In this document: positions 42,586 to 51,486 of the stretch, in pieces
How positions within the stretch are numbered: position 1 is the stretch's first letter
How the letters are laid out: each line of letters begins with the position of its first letter
Origin: Mesorhizobium sp. WSM3860
Lineage (GTDB): Bacteria > Pseudomonadota > Alphaproteobacteria > Rhizobiales > Rhizobiaceae
Direction: 5' to 3'
Length of the DNA: 64,000 nt
NCBI RefSeq assembly: GCF_002294995.1
Contig: NZ_NSGF01000003.1
Coordinates: 419,243-483,242, forward strand
Program-made: the position numbers and the translations under genes
The notes under the pieces: model-generated
Databases searched by the model: none
Told to the model about the DNA's origin: nothing
What the model saw: only the letters and a program-made list of their open reading frames with translations

Positions 42586-43911
42586 TCAGCCGAAATAGGT
42601 CGGAAAGGCATGGGCCACACGACCGGTCTCATCCACGCCGAAGATAACGCGATAGCGGTCGAGGCAGGTGCAGGGATGCGAAATGCCGAATTCGATGACG
42701 TCGCCGACCGCGATGTCGTCGCCAGGCCGGAGAGCCAGGAAGGCATGCTGATCGTTGAGCTTGATTACCTGTGATTTCTCAGATGAAGCCGGCAGCGGCT
42801 CGCCCGAACGATATATCATGAGCGGCTTGGGAAAACCCTGGTCGAAGGAGACGTCGCGCATGCCCATGCCGCAAATGGCGAGATCAGGTTCCGGCCGCGA
42901 AAGCACTTCGGCCCAGACACGCAGGACCGGACGGAAAGAATTACGCGCCGAGGCGCTGGCGCCGCCGATCTCGAACCCGCTGCGGCTGTCGACCGCGCCA
43001 AGCGCTCGGTCATAGACGCCGTGGTCATGGAAGAAGATGGCGCCGCTGCGCAGCACAAGCGTCGCCTTGCCGTCCTGTTCGACCAGCGGCGAAAGCGCGG
43101 CCACCACCCTGTCGAAGAAAACCGACCCGCCGGCCGTCACGACCAGGGGAACCTCGCCGCCGACGCGAGCGCGAAGCCTGAGGAACATGTCGCCCACCGA
43201 TGCCAGCAGCGCAGAGACCGCTTCATCGGTGCGCACCGGATCAGGCTGAGCGGCAGCGCCCTCATAGGTGCCGACGCCGGCAATCCGCAGCCGCCCGCCG
43301 GTCGCAGCGATGGCATCGGCGATTGCCTCGGCCTCTGCCGTGGTTCGTGCTCCCGCCCTCGCCGCCCCGAGCTCGACCAGGACACGCAACGGCGGGAGAT
43401 CGGCAGCTGCCCGCCACGCATCGGCCAGTGCCCGCACGGCTGCGACCGAGTCGGCGAAGACATAGAGCTCGGCATCCGACCACGCGCCAGCCAGTTTCGC
43501 GAGCCGGCTCGCACCACCGGCGCCGCCGACCTCGTTGGCAATGATCAGCCTCGAGAGGCCCGCCTTCAGCATCACCGTTGCCTGCCTTATATCGGCGACC
43601 GTCGTGCCCCAGGCGCCGGCCTCGACCAGCGAATGGGCGAGGTCCGGCGCCATCGGCGTCTTGGCATGCGGCGCGACCGCAGCGCCCTGCTCGCGCACAT
43701 AACGCAGGAACAAGTCGCGATTTGAGGCGAAGGCCGCTTCGTCAAGGGTGAGCAGCGGCAGCGACATGCGGCCATCAGCCGGATGCCAGCCTTGCGATCC
43801 GACAAGGCTGGCATCCAATCCGGACGTGCCGGGCGGCACGCCACGGATGCGATCGTCGAGCACGAAATTTTCATGCACGACAAGCGATTGGGCCGGTGTG
43901 TTCTCACTCAT
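42586..43911 (-). CDS. D-threonine aldolase / D-serine dehydratase-like PLP enzyme
   Basis: 441 residues, alanine-racemase-type barrel plus beta domain. The PLP lysine is K84 (VAPHAKTPMAP), and the C-terminal zinc pair stands in ISHPCTCLDRYR (H412 and C414), the layout of DSD1 and D-threonine aldolases. Such enzymes dehydrate D-serine or cleave D-3-hydroxy amino acids to an aldehyde and glycine. The N-terminus (1-48) is longer than usual. With RidA and a deacylase next door, it likely acts on the amino-acid part of the imported substrate. The start ATG 43911 gives MSENTPAQSLVV. It diverges from the amidohydrolase gene. Confidence 0.88.
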   Translation of the reverse strand: MSENTPAQSLVVHENFVLDDRIRGVPPGTSGLDASLVGSQGWHPADGRMSLPLLTLDEAAFASNRDLFLRYVREQGAAVAPHAKTPMAPDLAHSLVEAGAWGTTVADIRQATVMLKAGLSRLIIANEVGGAGGASRLAKLAGAWSDAELYVFADSVAAVRALADAWRAAADLPPLRVLVELGAARAGARTTAEAEAIADAIAATGGRLRIAGVGTYEGAAAQPDPVRTDEAVSALLASVGDMFLRLRARVGGEVPLVVTAGGSVFFDRVVAALSPLVEQDGKATLVLRSGAIFFHDHGVYDRALGAVDSRSGFEIGGASASARNSFRPVLRVWAEVLSRPEPDLAICGMGMRDVSFDQGFPKPLMIYRSGEPLPASSEKSQVIKLNDQHAFLALRPGDDIAVGDVIEFGISHPCTCLDRYRVIFGVDETGRVAHAFPTYFG

Positions 43912-43979
43912 GCGATGCTAACCCTTCCGTCGCCGAACAATGGCTCAACCGATTGCCGGCCAAGGCCTGAGAGAAGCGC

Positions 43980-44921
43980 GTGCCAAATCCCTACTCCGGA
44001 CCCATCATCGACGCCCATCACCATCTCTGGGATCTCGGCCTCGGCCGCCATCCCTGGCTGGCCGCCACGGCCGGTGAACGCGGCGGCCTCGGCGAGCTTG
44101 GTGCCATGCGCCGCAACTATCTCCCTGAGGATTATCTGCGCGACGCGGCTCGGCACAATGTCGTCGCCAGCGTCCATGTCGAAGCCGGCTGGGCGAGCGA
44201 CGACAGCGTCGGCGAGACCCGCTGGCTCGAGACGCTCGACAAGTCGTGCGGCGTAGCGGCGCGCTACGTCGTCCATGTGCCGTTGGCGAGCCCACACGCG
44301 GCGGAGCTGATCGAGACGCAGGCCGCCTTCGCCCGCGTCGTCGGCATACGCGACATTCTGAGCTGGGACCCTGATCCCGCCCGGCGCTTCAGCGCTCGCA
44401 ACGGCATCATGGACGATCCCGCCTGGCGCGCCGGCCTTGGCTCGCTTGCCCGGTACGGGCTCTCCTTCGATCTGATGGTGTTTCCGCGCCAACTGGCCGA
44501 GGCAGCGCGTCTCGCCGCGGCCTTTCCCGACCAGCAATTCGTCCTCAACCATTGCGGCAGCCCGATCGACCGTGACCCCGAAGGCTTGCAGAGATGGCGA
44601 GACGGGCTGCGGCGACTGGCCGAGCGCGACAACGTCGCCGTCAAGATCTCCGACCTGGTCGCCTACGATCATGACTGGACGCTCGAAAGTCTGCGGCCGA
44701 TCGTTCTGCATTGCATCGACTGCTTCGGCATGAAGCGCGCCATGTTCGGCTCCGACTTCCCGGTCGCCGGCCTGCACGCCTCGTTCGACGAGGTGTATGA
44801 CAGCTTCAAGGTCATCACCGCCGATCTTTCCCGGGAGGAGCAGGCGGCGCTGTTCTTTGGCAACGCCGCTCGCATCTATCGCCTGGACACCGGGTCATCG
44901 CCGGGCTCGCTCCCTGCCTGA
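43980..44921 (+). CDS. Amidohydrolase-2 family (lactonase/decarboxylase-like) enzyme
   Basis: 313 residues, start GTG 43980. The metal or substrate motif IIDAHHHLWDLG (D11, H13, H15), NHCGSPIDR (about 180-188) and FGSDFPVAGLH (about 258-268) are those of the TIM-barrel amidohydrolase-2 family, which includes sugar-lactone hydrolases (fuconolactonase, rhamnonolactonase) and PDC lactonase. The DAHHHLWD opening is closest to the sugar-lactonase branch, suggesting that a lactone arises in the pathway. It is the only plus-strand catabolic gene of the locus, and its last 27 bases overlap the permease gene on the other strand. Confidence 0.87.
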   Translation: MPNPYSGPIIDAHHHLWDLGLGRHPWLAATAGERGGLGELGAMRRNYLPEDYLRDAARHNVVASVHVEAGWASDDSVGETRWLETLDKSCGVAARYVVHVPLASPHAAELIETQAAFARVVGIRDILSWDPDPARRFSARNGIMDDPAWRAGLGSLARYGLSFDLMVFPRQLAEAARLAAAFPDQQFVLNHCGSPIDRDPEGLQRWRDGLRRLAERDNVAVKISDLVAYDHDWTLESLRPIVLHCIDCFGMKRAMFGSDFPVAGLHASFDEVYDSFKVITADLSREEQAALFFGNAARIYRLDTGSSPGSLPA

Positions 44922-45866
44922 GAGCAGCAGCAGCCCGAGGATCAGCGAACCGAACAGGATGCTGCGCCAGCCGGGCGACGCATTGACGACGGTGATCAGC
45001 GCAGTGATCGTCACCAGCAGGATGGCTCCCGGGATGGTGCCGGCATAGGTGCCGAGCCCGCCGAGGATCGAGGTGCCGCCAAGCACCACTGCTGCGATCG
45101 AGGCGAGCAGATAGGGATCGCCGATCCCGACATAGCCCTGGCCGTTCATGCCGAGCACGAGCACGCCCGCGAGCCCCGCCGTGAATCCGCTGATGCCGTA
45201 GACAGCCAATGTCGTGGAAGTGATCGGCACGCCCGACAACGAAGCCGCAAGCGGATTGGCGCCCATGGCGAAGATGCGGGCGCCGAAAGGCGTTGCATGC
45301 ATCAGTGTCAGCACGAGTACGGAAACCGCGATCCATAGCAGGATGCCAGCCGGAATGCCGGCCGGCCTCGCATTGCCGAGCCAATGAACCAGCAGGTTCT
45401 CGGCGGTGACGGCACTGCCGCCGGCAATGATGATCAGCAGACCCTGCAGGAATGTCGCCATCGCCAGCGTCATGATCATCGGATGGACGCGCAGCAGCGC
45501 CACGCCTAACCCGTTGATCACGCCGATAGCCGTGGTCAGCGCAAGCACCGCAAGCACGGAGGCAAGGCCGGTCGGATCGGCCTGCCATGACAGCAGCGGC
45601 AGGCTGATGGCGCTGACGGTGACGATCGCCGCCACGGAGAGATCGATGCCGCCGGCGATCACCACGAAGGTCTGCCCCGCCGCCACGAGGCCGATGACCG
45701 CGCCAAGCTCGACCAGGTAGCGCAGGTGCCCGTAGGCGCCGAAGCCGCGCGATGCGAAGCTCGCCGCGATCCAGACTGCGACGACGATGGCAAGGGTGAG
45801 GAACGGTCGGCTGGTGAGGATCGCCCTGGCGCGTCTGCCGCCGGCGCTGTCGGTCCAGGCTGTCAT
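44895..45866 (-). CDS. Sugar-type ABC importer permease (second)
   Basis: 323 residues from the ATG at 45866 (MTAWTDSAGGRRARAIL). About nine hydrophobic helices; the GGIDLSVAAIVTVSAISLP segment (about 72-90) and GANPLAASLSGVP (about 200-212) mark the RbsC/XylH family (BPD_transp_2), the EAA-like coupling loop included. The start overlaps the stop of the other permease by four bases (ATGA-type), so the two are coupled. A much longer open frame (to 46853) runs antisense-like through the first permease out of frame and is not a fusion. Confidence 0.93.
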   Translation of the reverse strand: MTAWTDSAGGRRARAILTSRPFLTLAIVVAVWIAASFASRGFGAYGHLRYLVELGAVIGLVAAGQTFVVIAGGIDLSVAAIVTVSAISLPLLSWQADPTGLASVLAVLALTTAIGVINGLGVALLRVHPMIMTLAMATFLQGLLIIIAGGSAVTAENLLVHWLGNARPAGIPAGILLWIAVSVLVLTLMHATPFGARIFAMGANPLAASLSGVPITSTTLAVYGISGFTAGLAGVLVLGMNGQGYVGIGDPYLLASIAAVVLGGTSILGGLGTYAGTIPGAILLVTITALITVVNASPGWRSILFGSLILGLLLLSGRERARR

Positions 45867-46828
45867 TGCTGCACCTTGCGGAATTGCGGGATGGCGACGG
45901 CGCCGATGATGATCAACCCTTGCGCGACATACTGCGCTACCGGCGTGAAACCGAGGAAGAACATGACGCTGATCATCAGGCTGAGCAGCAGGCTGCCGGC
46001 GAGCGCTCCGCGCATGGTGCCCTGGCCGCCGAGGAAGCCAATGCCGCCAAGCACGGCAGCGGCAATGGAATTGAGCGTGAAGGCGTTGCCGATGACCGGA
46101 TCGCCAGATCCCGTTTGCGCGGCGACGAACAGCCCGGCGCCGGTCGACAAGAGGCCGCTGATCGCATAGGCGGCCACACGCGCCGCATCGACCGGCACAC
46201 CGGAACGGTAGGCCCCGACCGGATTCTCGCCGGCGGCATAGAGGCTTAATCCAAGCGGCGTGGCGAGATAGAGCTTCCATAGCAGGACGATCGCCATGAG
46301 CAGCACGAAAGCCGCCGGCGTGTCGCCGGCAAGCAGGTCGGACAGCCATGCCGGAACCGCGCCGCCGGGCCTCGGCAGAACCAGCAGTGCGGCGCCGCCG
46401 ATGATGAAGGAGCCGGCCAGTGTCACCACGATCGCCGGCAGGCGCAGCCTGACCACGATGAAGCCGGTCGCGGCGCCGATGCCGAGCCCGGCAAGCGCCA
46501 CGGCGGCGGCGCCGCCCGGGACGCCAAGCGGTCCGGCCATGGTGGTCGCGGCAATGACCGCGCCGAGGCTGACGGTCGCGCCGATAGCCAGGCTGATGCC
46601 GCCGGTGAGCATGAGGATGGCCTGCGCCATCGCCACCAGCGCCAGCGGGAACCAGCTCTGAGTGAACTTGGCAAAGCCGGAGACCGTGAACAGGCCCGGA
46701 AACAGCACGGCATAGGCGATGAGAAACGCCAGCACCACCAGGAAGAGGCTGCGAACGCCGATGTTGCGGCGCGCCTGCACCTGCCAGTAGAGCGCGCCGT
46801 CGGCTCTCGCGGAGGGAATGATGCTCAT
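45863..46828 (-). CDS. Sugar-type ABC importer permease (first)
   Basis: 321 residues, ATG 46828 (MSIIPSARADGALYWQ). The same family as the second permease: TGGISLAIGATVSLGAVIAA (about 75-94) and AAGENPVGAYRSGVP (about 198-212). Two distinct permeases rather than one repeated gene imply a heterodimeric membrane channel. The N-terminal cytoplasmic part (1-28) is longer and charged. Its start overlaps the ATPase stop by four bases and its stop overlaps the second permease start, so ATPase and permeases are tightly coupled. Confidence 0.93.
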   Translation of the reverse strand: MSIIPSARADGALYWQVQARRNIGVRSLFLVVLAFLIAYAVLFPGLFTVSGFAKFTQSWFPLALVAMAQAILMLTGGISLAIGATVSLGAVIAATTMAGPLGVPGGAAAVALAGLGIGAATGFIVVRLRLPAIVVTLAGSFIIGGAALLVLPRPGGAVPAWLSDLLAGDTPAAFVLLMAIVLLWKLYLATPLGLSLYAAGENPVGAYRSGVPVDAARVAAYAISGLLSTGAGLFVAAQTGSGDPVIGNAFTLNSIAAAVLGGIGFLGGQGTMRGALAGSLLLSLMISVMFFLGFTPVAQYVAQGLIIIGAVAIPQFRKVQQ

Positions 46829-48330
46829 GCCGCCACCTTCCGCCTCTCTGCACCCATCGCCGCCGACACGATGGCTTCCTCGCTCAGCGCGGCACGCTCG
46901 AGCATCCTGACGACGCGGCCTTCACGAACCACCGCGACGCGGTCGCATAGATGCACCAGTTCCGGCGTGTCGGAACTGAGCAGCACGACAGCCTTGCCGG
47001 CGGCCGCGAAGGCGCGAAGCATCAGATAGATTTCGCGCTTGGTTTCGACGTCGACGCCGCGCGTCGGATCGTTGAGCAGCAGCACCAGTGGATCGTGCGG
47101 CATCCATTTCGCCAACGCGACTTTCTGCTGATTGCCGCCCGATAGGGCCTGCGCCGGCCGCTGCAGGTCGCCCTTGATGGAAAGCTGGGCGGCAAGACCC
47201 CTTCCCTTCTCGCCTTCTGCCTTGCGGCTGCGCAGCTTCAACGACGGCAGCCTTGCGAAGGCAGGCAACATCATGTTGGTGATGATCGGATGAATAAGGT
47301 GGAGGCCCTCGCGCTTACGATCGGCTGGCACATAGGCGAGCCCCAGCGCGTTGGCTTTCGGCACATTGCCCGGCAGGCCCGACACGCCATTGACGGTTGC
47401 CGATGCCGTCCTGGCAGGGATTGCGCCGTACAGGCCGAGCAGCAGATCCTCCTGCCCCTGACCGACCAGCCCCCCAATGCCCAGCACCTCACCCGTCCTG
47501 ATGTCGAGTTCGACGTCGTGCATCAGGCCGGCCGAGAAGCCGCGGACCGAGATGGCGGCACCGGGCGAAGCCGACGGCTGCCATTTCGGAAAGAGATCAC
47601 CGGGGTCGCGGCCGACCATCAGGCGCACCAATCCAGTCGCGTCGGTTCCCTCCAGCGACCGGTCGGCCGTGCGGGTGCCGTCCTTCAGCACGGTCACATG
47701 CTGGCACAGCGCCATGACCTCGTTGAGCCGGTGCGAGATGTAGAGAATGGCGACGCCTTCTCCACGGAGCCGTCCCAACAGGTCGGTGAGGATTTTTGTT
47801 TCCGTCGCCGAGAGCGATGAGGTCGGCTCGTCGAGGATGAGCACGCGCGGCCGGCGATAGAGAGCCTTGGCGATCTCCACCATCTGCCGTCGTCCGAGGG
47901 ATAGATTCCCAACTGGTGTCGACAACGGCTCGTCGAGGCCGACAAGTTTGCATGCCGCCTTCGCGCGCGCGGCAAGCTCCTTGTAGTCGACCAGCCCGAA
48001 TCGCTTCGGATAGGCGCCGATGCCGATGTTCTCGGCTATCGACAGGCTGGCCGTCAGGCTGAGCTCTTGCTGCACGACCGCGATACCGGCCTGCCGCGCT
48101 AGCGCCGGCGTCATGCGTGCCACGGCACGCCCATCGACCTCGATGGTCCCGCTGTCCGGGCGCAAGGCGCCGGACAGGAGGTTGATCAAGGTCGACTTTC
48201 CCGCGCCGTTCTCGCCGAGCAGCGCGTGCACGCGCCCCGGCTGGAGAGCGATGGAGACGTCACGCAGGACGGGGTTGCCGAAGAACGCCTTCGACACCCC
48301 CCGCGCGGCAAGGAGCGGAGCCGTGGTCAA
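46825..48330 (-). CDS. Sugar-type ABC importer ATPase (tandem nucleotide-binding domains)
   Basis: 501 residues, two fused ATPase domains as in RbsA/MglA/XylG. Domain one has Walker A GENGAGKST (near 38-46), the variant signature LSLGRRQMVEIAKAL and Walker B VLILDEPTSSLS. Domain two has lost a normal Walker A (IGGLVGQGQEDLL) but retains LSGGNQQKVALAKWM and LLLNDPTRGVDVETKREI. The degenerate second site is usual for this family. It powers uptake with the two downstream permeases. The binding protein is encoded 18 bases upstream. Confidence 0.95.
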   Translation of the reverse strand: MTTAPLLAARGVSKAFFGNPVLRDVSIALQPGRVHALLGENGAGKSTLINLLSGALRPDSGTIEVDGRAVARMTPALARQAGIAVVQQELSLTASLSIAENIGIGAYPKRFGLVDYKELAARAKAACKLVGLDEPLSTPVGNLSLGRRQMVEIAKALYRRPRVLILDEPTSSLSATETKILTDLLGRLRGEGVAILYISHRLNEVMALCQHVTVLKDGTRTADRSLEGTDATGLVRLMVGRDPGDLFPKWQPSASPGAAISVRGFSAGLMHDVELDIRTGEVLGIGGLVGQGQEDLLLGLYGAIPARTASATVNGVSGLPGNVPKANALGLAYVPADRKREGLHLIHPIITNMMLPAFARLPSLKLRSRKAEGEKGRGLAAQLSIKGDLQRPAQALSGGNQQKVALAKWMPHDPLVLLLNDPTRGVDVETKREIYLMLRAFAAAGKAVVLLSSDTPELVHLCDRVAVVREGRVVRMLERAALSEEAIVSAAMGAERRKVAA

Positions 48331-48348
48331 TGCTGCAACCCTTCCGGC

Positions 48349-49401
48349 CTACTTCTGCGCCAGCAGCTTCTTGAACAGCTCCTCATCGTAGGGCGAATAG
48401 ATGTAGCCGTCAGCCGGGAAATCTTTCGCCCGGGCGAGGTATTGATCGATGTTGGAATTGTCGATGACCGGCAGCGGAATCTTGACGAAGGCCGGCACGT
48501 CCTTGCCCTCCAGCGCCTGGACCGCGGTGTAGGTGGCAAAGGCGCCGAGCCAGTTCGGCTGCATGGTCGCCCAGCTCTTCAGGCCCTTTTCCTTCCACAG
48601 CTCGAGGAACTGGCGCGCATTCTCGCCGGTGATCGGCACCTGGTCGCGGCCCTGCTTGTCGAGCGCGAGCACCGCACCGGCCGAGAGCGCGCCGCCGAGC
48701 GACAGGATGCCGTCGATCTCTGGATTGGCGAACAGCAGGCTGGTGACGGCTTCCTGGGCCGGCGCGACGTTGTACGGCGTGTTGGTCTCGGCGAGGATTT
48801 TCACGTCGGGGTGGGCTTTGAGCTCGGCATCGGCGCCCTTGCGGCGGTCGTCGCTGACCGAAACGCCGGCCGGACCGTTGAGGATGAGGATCTTGCCCTT
48901 GCCGCCGATGGCGTCGATCAGAAACTTCGCAGCCTGGTCGCCCCACTGCGAGGAATCCGTGTTGACCTTGGCCGTCACCTGGTCGGTGTCGACAAGGCTG
49001 TCGAAGTTGATGATCGCGATGCCCTTGGCGCATGCATCTGCGATCACACGCGCCGGAGCGGTCGAGGAACCGGCAATCAGGATGATGGCGTCGACATTGG
49101 AATCGATCATCGACTGTATCTGCTGGATCTGCACATTGGCGTCGCCCTGGGCGTCGGTCACGACCAGCTTGTCGACCAGCCCCTGCTTCTTGAGCGCCTC
49201 GACCTCGGCTTCGATCGTGCCCTGGGTCTGCTTCATCCAGGTCGGCACGGAATAGATGTTGGCCCAGCCTATCGTATACGGCGCCTTACGGTCGCCCTTG
49301 ACGCACTTCGCGGCCGCATTGGCCTGCGAACCGACACCGACGGCCAGAACGAGACCGAGGCAAAGGGCGCTGGCGGATGCGAAAAACGATGACTTCTTCA
49401 T
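48349..49401 (-). CDS. Sugar-type ABC importer substrate-binding protein
   Basis: 350 residues from the ATG at 49401 (MKKSSFFASASALCLGLVLA), preceded by AAGGGGAACCGTC. The signal peptide is cleaved near residue 26 (SQANAAAK). The mature part is a type I periplasmic-binding fold: YTIGWANIYSVPTWMKQTQ at the start, SMIDSNVDAIILIAGSS (about 95-111) and GENARQFLELWKEKGL later, typical of the RbsB/Peripla_BP_4 family for sugars and related polyols. The ligand cannot be read off. It is the first gene of the importer operon; upstream lies an operator-like palindrome cluster and the divergent IclR gene. Confidence 0.93.
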   Translation of the reverse strand: MKKSSFFASASALCLGLVLAVGVGSQANAAAKCVKGDRKAPYTIGWANIYSVPTWMKQTQGTIEAEVEALKKQGLVDKLVVTDAQGDANVQIQQIQSMIDSNVDAIILIAGSSTAPARVIADACAKGIAIINFDSLVDTDQVTAKVNTDSSQWGDQAAKFLIDAIGGKGKILILNGPAGVSVSDDRRKGADAELKAHPDVKILAETNTPYNVAPAQEAVTSLLFANPEIDGILSLGGALSAGAVLALDKQGRDQVPITGENARQFLELWKEKGLKSWATMQPNWLGAFATYTAVQALEGKDVPAFVKIPLPVIDNSNIDQYLARAKDFPADGYIYSPYDEELFKKLLAQK

Positions 49402-49524
49402 GACGGTTCCCCTTCTGTAGCTTTTGTCCGGACGCGCGGAGTCGGGACGACGAAACACTGCGGTCACCGCGACGCGGAAACCGCTCGTTTGTCGTCTGGA
49501 CTTCTTCTGTCCGGCTCGTTAGTT

Positions 49525-49562
49525 TGTCCGGTATTCCAGACATCATGTCTGTATATCGGACA
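49525..49562. promoter_or_regulatory. Nested inverted repeats, candidate IclR-family operator
   Basis: Outer arms TGTCCG (49525-49530) and CGGACA (49557-49562) enclose an inner perfect repeat AGACAT-C-ATGTCT (49538-49550), and both share nearly the same centre. Further TGTCCG copies occur at 49508 and about 49425. The cluster sits between the divergent IclR and binding-protein genes, where autoregulation and control of the importer would be expected. Confidence 0.55.
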
Positions 49563-49640
49563 GATTGGATGCTAGACTGAGCCTTGACATCTTTCAAGCG
49601 TCTTGAGACGAGAGCCGAAAATGATTTTTGGGCGGCTGGC

Positions 49641-50441
49641 ATGAGCGAAGGCGCAACTGGTTTGATCGAGGCAGGCGCCGGGGTGCAACCGCAGGCCGGC
49701 GAGCGCCGCCGCGGCATTGACCGCGTCATCATGCTGTTCGAGGCTCTGCTGAAGCATCGCGCGCCGATGCGCATCGGCGACATCGCAAAGATGATCAACG
49801 CACCGCGTTCGACGACCTATGAGATCGTCAACAGCCTGCTCGAAGCCGAAATGCTCGAAAATGTCGGTTCCGAGGGCTACGTCTATTTCGGGCGGGCGAT
49901 GCACCTGTTCGGCTGGGCGTACTCACACCACAACGCACACTATCGCCGCATCCTGGAAACGCTGGACAGGATGGCGGCCGAGACCGGCGAGACCGTCCAG
50001 CTCTGTGGTCTGCGCGGCAACAAATATGTCGTTCTCGATTGCCGGGATTCTCCCGGCCCTTTCCGCATCTCGAGCGATGTCGGCGTCGAGGTACCGATCC
50101 CGTGGACGGCGTCGGGACGCCTGCTGGTCGGCCATATGCATGAGACGGAACTCAAGGATTTCATTCCTGCCGCGGACTACGAACTCCCCGATGGTCGGGT
50201 CATTGCTCCCGACGAATTCTTCGCCGATGTCGACCTGGCTCGCCGGCAGGGCTTCAGCGAGACCTCGGCGCTCGCCGATCGCTTCACCTGGTGCATGGCG
50301 GCTCCCATCCGCAACAGCCACGGCGCCATCAACACGACGCTTTGCTTTGTGCTGCCCGTCGACACACCGGAGCCGCGTCGCAACCAGTTGCTTGAGCTGC
50401 TGCGCGAGCGCGCCCGCGCACTGTCGCTCGCCGGAAGCTGA
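49641..50441 (+). CDS. IclR family transcriptional regulator
   Basis: 266 residues from the ATG at 49641 (MSEGATGLIEAGAGV); a TTG at 49584 would start inside the operator region. A winged helix-turn-helix (about 28-85: GIDRVIMLFEALLKHRAPMR, then IAKMINAPRSTTYEIVNSLL) precedes the C-terminal IclR ligand domain (about 105-260) with WTASGRLLVGH and FTWCMAAPIRN. The family binds small catabolic intermediates. Divergent placement beside the importer suggests it controls the locus from 39971 to 49401. Confidence 0.92.
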   Translation: MSEGATGLIEAGAGVQPQAGERRRGIDRVIMLFEALLKHRAPMRIGDIAKMINAPRSTTYEIVNSLLEAEMLENVGSEGYVYFGRAMHLFGWAYSHHNAHYRRILETLDRMAAETGETVQLCGLRGNKYVVLDCRDSPGPFRISSDVGVEVPIPWTASGRLLVGHMHETELKDFIPAADYELPDGRVIAPDEFFADVDLARRQGFSETSALADRFTWCMAAPIRNSHGAINTTLCFVLPVDTPEPRRNQLLELLRERARALSLAGS

Positions 50442-50522
50442 GCCGGAATGCGGCCGTCTGGCCCAGTCGAATGCCCGCGACTACCGGTTGCGGGACAATG
50501 CCGGTCTTGCGACATAGCGCCA

Positions 50523-51404
50523 ATGGCACCCGCTCCCTCGATCACCAGGGCCGCGCTCTGGATGGCGCTGTCGATCGCCTCGTTCCTGGCGATGTCGGTC
50601 GCCGGCCGCACCGCGACGGCCGCGCTCAACGTCTTCCAGGTGCTTGAGCTGCGCTCGGTGATCGGCTTTTTCATCCTGCTGCCTCTGGTGGTGACGGCCG
50701 GCGGCTTTAGGGCGATGCGCACCCAGCGCCCGCTCGCCCACATCGCTCGCAACGTCGTCCACTATGCCGGCCAGGCCGCATGGCTCTATGCGCTGACCTT
50801 GATTCCGCTGGCCGTGCTGATCTCGATCGAGTTCACGACCCCGATCTGGACGGCGATCCTGGCGGTGAGCTTTCTCGGCGAAAGGCTGGCGCGGCCCAGG
50901 CTGGCGGCAATCGTGCTGGGGCTGATTGGCGTGGTGATTATCGTGCGTCCCGGCGTCGGCTCGGTCGATCCCGGTAATCTCGTCGTGCTGGGAGCCGCAA
51001 TGTGCTTCGGCGTCTCCGTGGTCATGGTCAAGTCGCTGACACGAACCGACAGCGTCGTGCGCATCATCTTCTGGATGCTGATCATCCAGTCCGTGGTCGG
51101 CCTCGTTCCGGCGCTCTATGTCTGGCGCAACCCAGCGGTCGAACTGTGGCCGTCGATATTCGTGGTCGCCTTTACCGGCATGTCCTCCCATTTCTGCATG
51201 GCCCGCGCGCTCAGCCACGCCGACGCGACCGTCATTTCCCCGATGGATTTCCTGCGCGTGCCGCTGTCGGCGCTGATCGGATGGCTGCTTTACAACGAGC
51301 AGATCGATGTGTTCACCGCCGGCGGCGCCTTGCTGATCCTGACCGGCAATCTGCTCAACCTGCAGCGCAAGGCGCCTCAGCCTGCCGAAGTCGCGACCTC
51401 CTAG
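50523..51404 (+). CDS. DMT superfamily (EamA) transporter
   Basis: 293 residues from the ATG at 50523 (MAPAPSITRAALWMALS); the frame begins at 50448 but the earlier part is not family-like. Ten hydrophobic helices in two EamA halves: the first ends with AVLISIEFTTPIWTAILAVS and GLIGVVIIVRPGVG, the second with GMSSHFCMARALSHADATVI and PLSALIGWLLYNEQID. EamA carriers export amino acids, metabolites or nucleotide sugars; the substrate is not known. It follows the IclR gene by 81 bases in the same direction and may be its neighbour in function or simply the locus boundary. Confidence 0.88.
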   Translation: MAPAPSITRAALWMALSIASFLAMSVAGRTATAALNVFQVLELRSVIGFFILLPLVVTAGGFRAMRTQRPLAHIARNVVHYAGQAAWLYALTLIPLAVLISIEFTTPIWTAILAVSFLGERLARPRLAAIVLGLIGVVIIVRPGVGSVDPGNLVVLGAAMCFGVSVVMVKSLTRTDSVVRIIFWMLIIQSVVGLVPALYVWRNPAVELWPSIFVVAFTGMSSHFCMARALSHADATVISPMDFLRVPLSALIGWLLYNEQIDVFTAGGALLILTGNLLNLQRKAPQPAEVATS

Positions 51405-51486
51405 CTGTGAGGTCAGACGCCCGGTTGGGTTGCCCGCGACCCGACAAGCTGGCTGGCGTCGACAGGACCGTCACTCGCCGCGTCGC

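Noticed and set aside
44895..46853. 652-codon minus frame suggesting a fused permease
   Set aside because: Only its last 323 codons are permease sequence; the first part is the wrong frame through the other permease gene, which has its own start and stop.
49584..49640. Upstream TTG start for the IclR gene
   Set aside because: It begins at the edge of the operator cluster with no ribosome site; the ATG at 49641 gives the usual family N-terminus.
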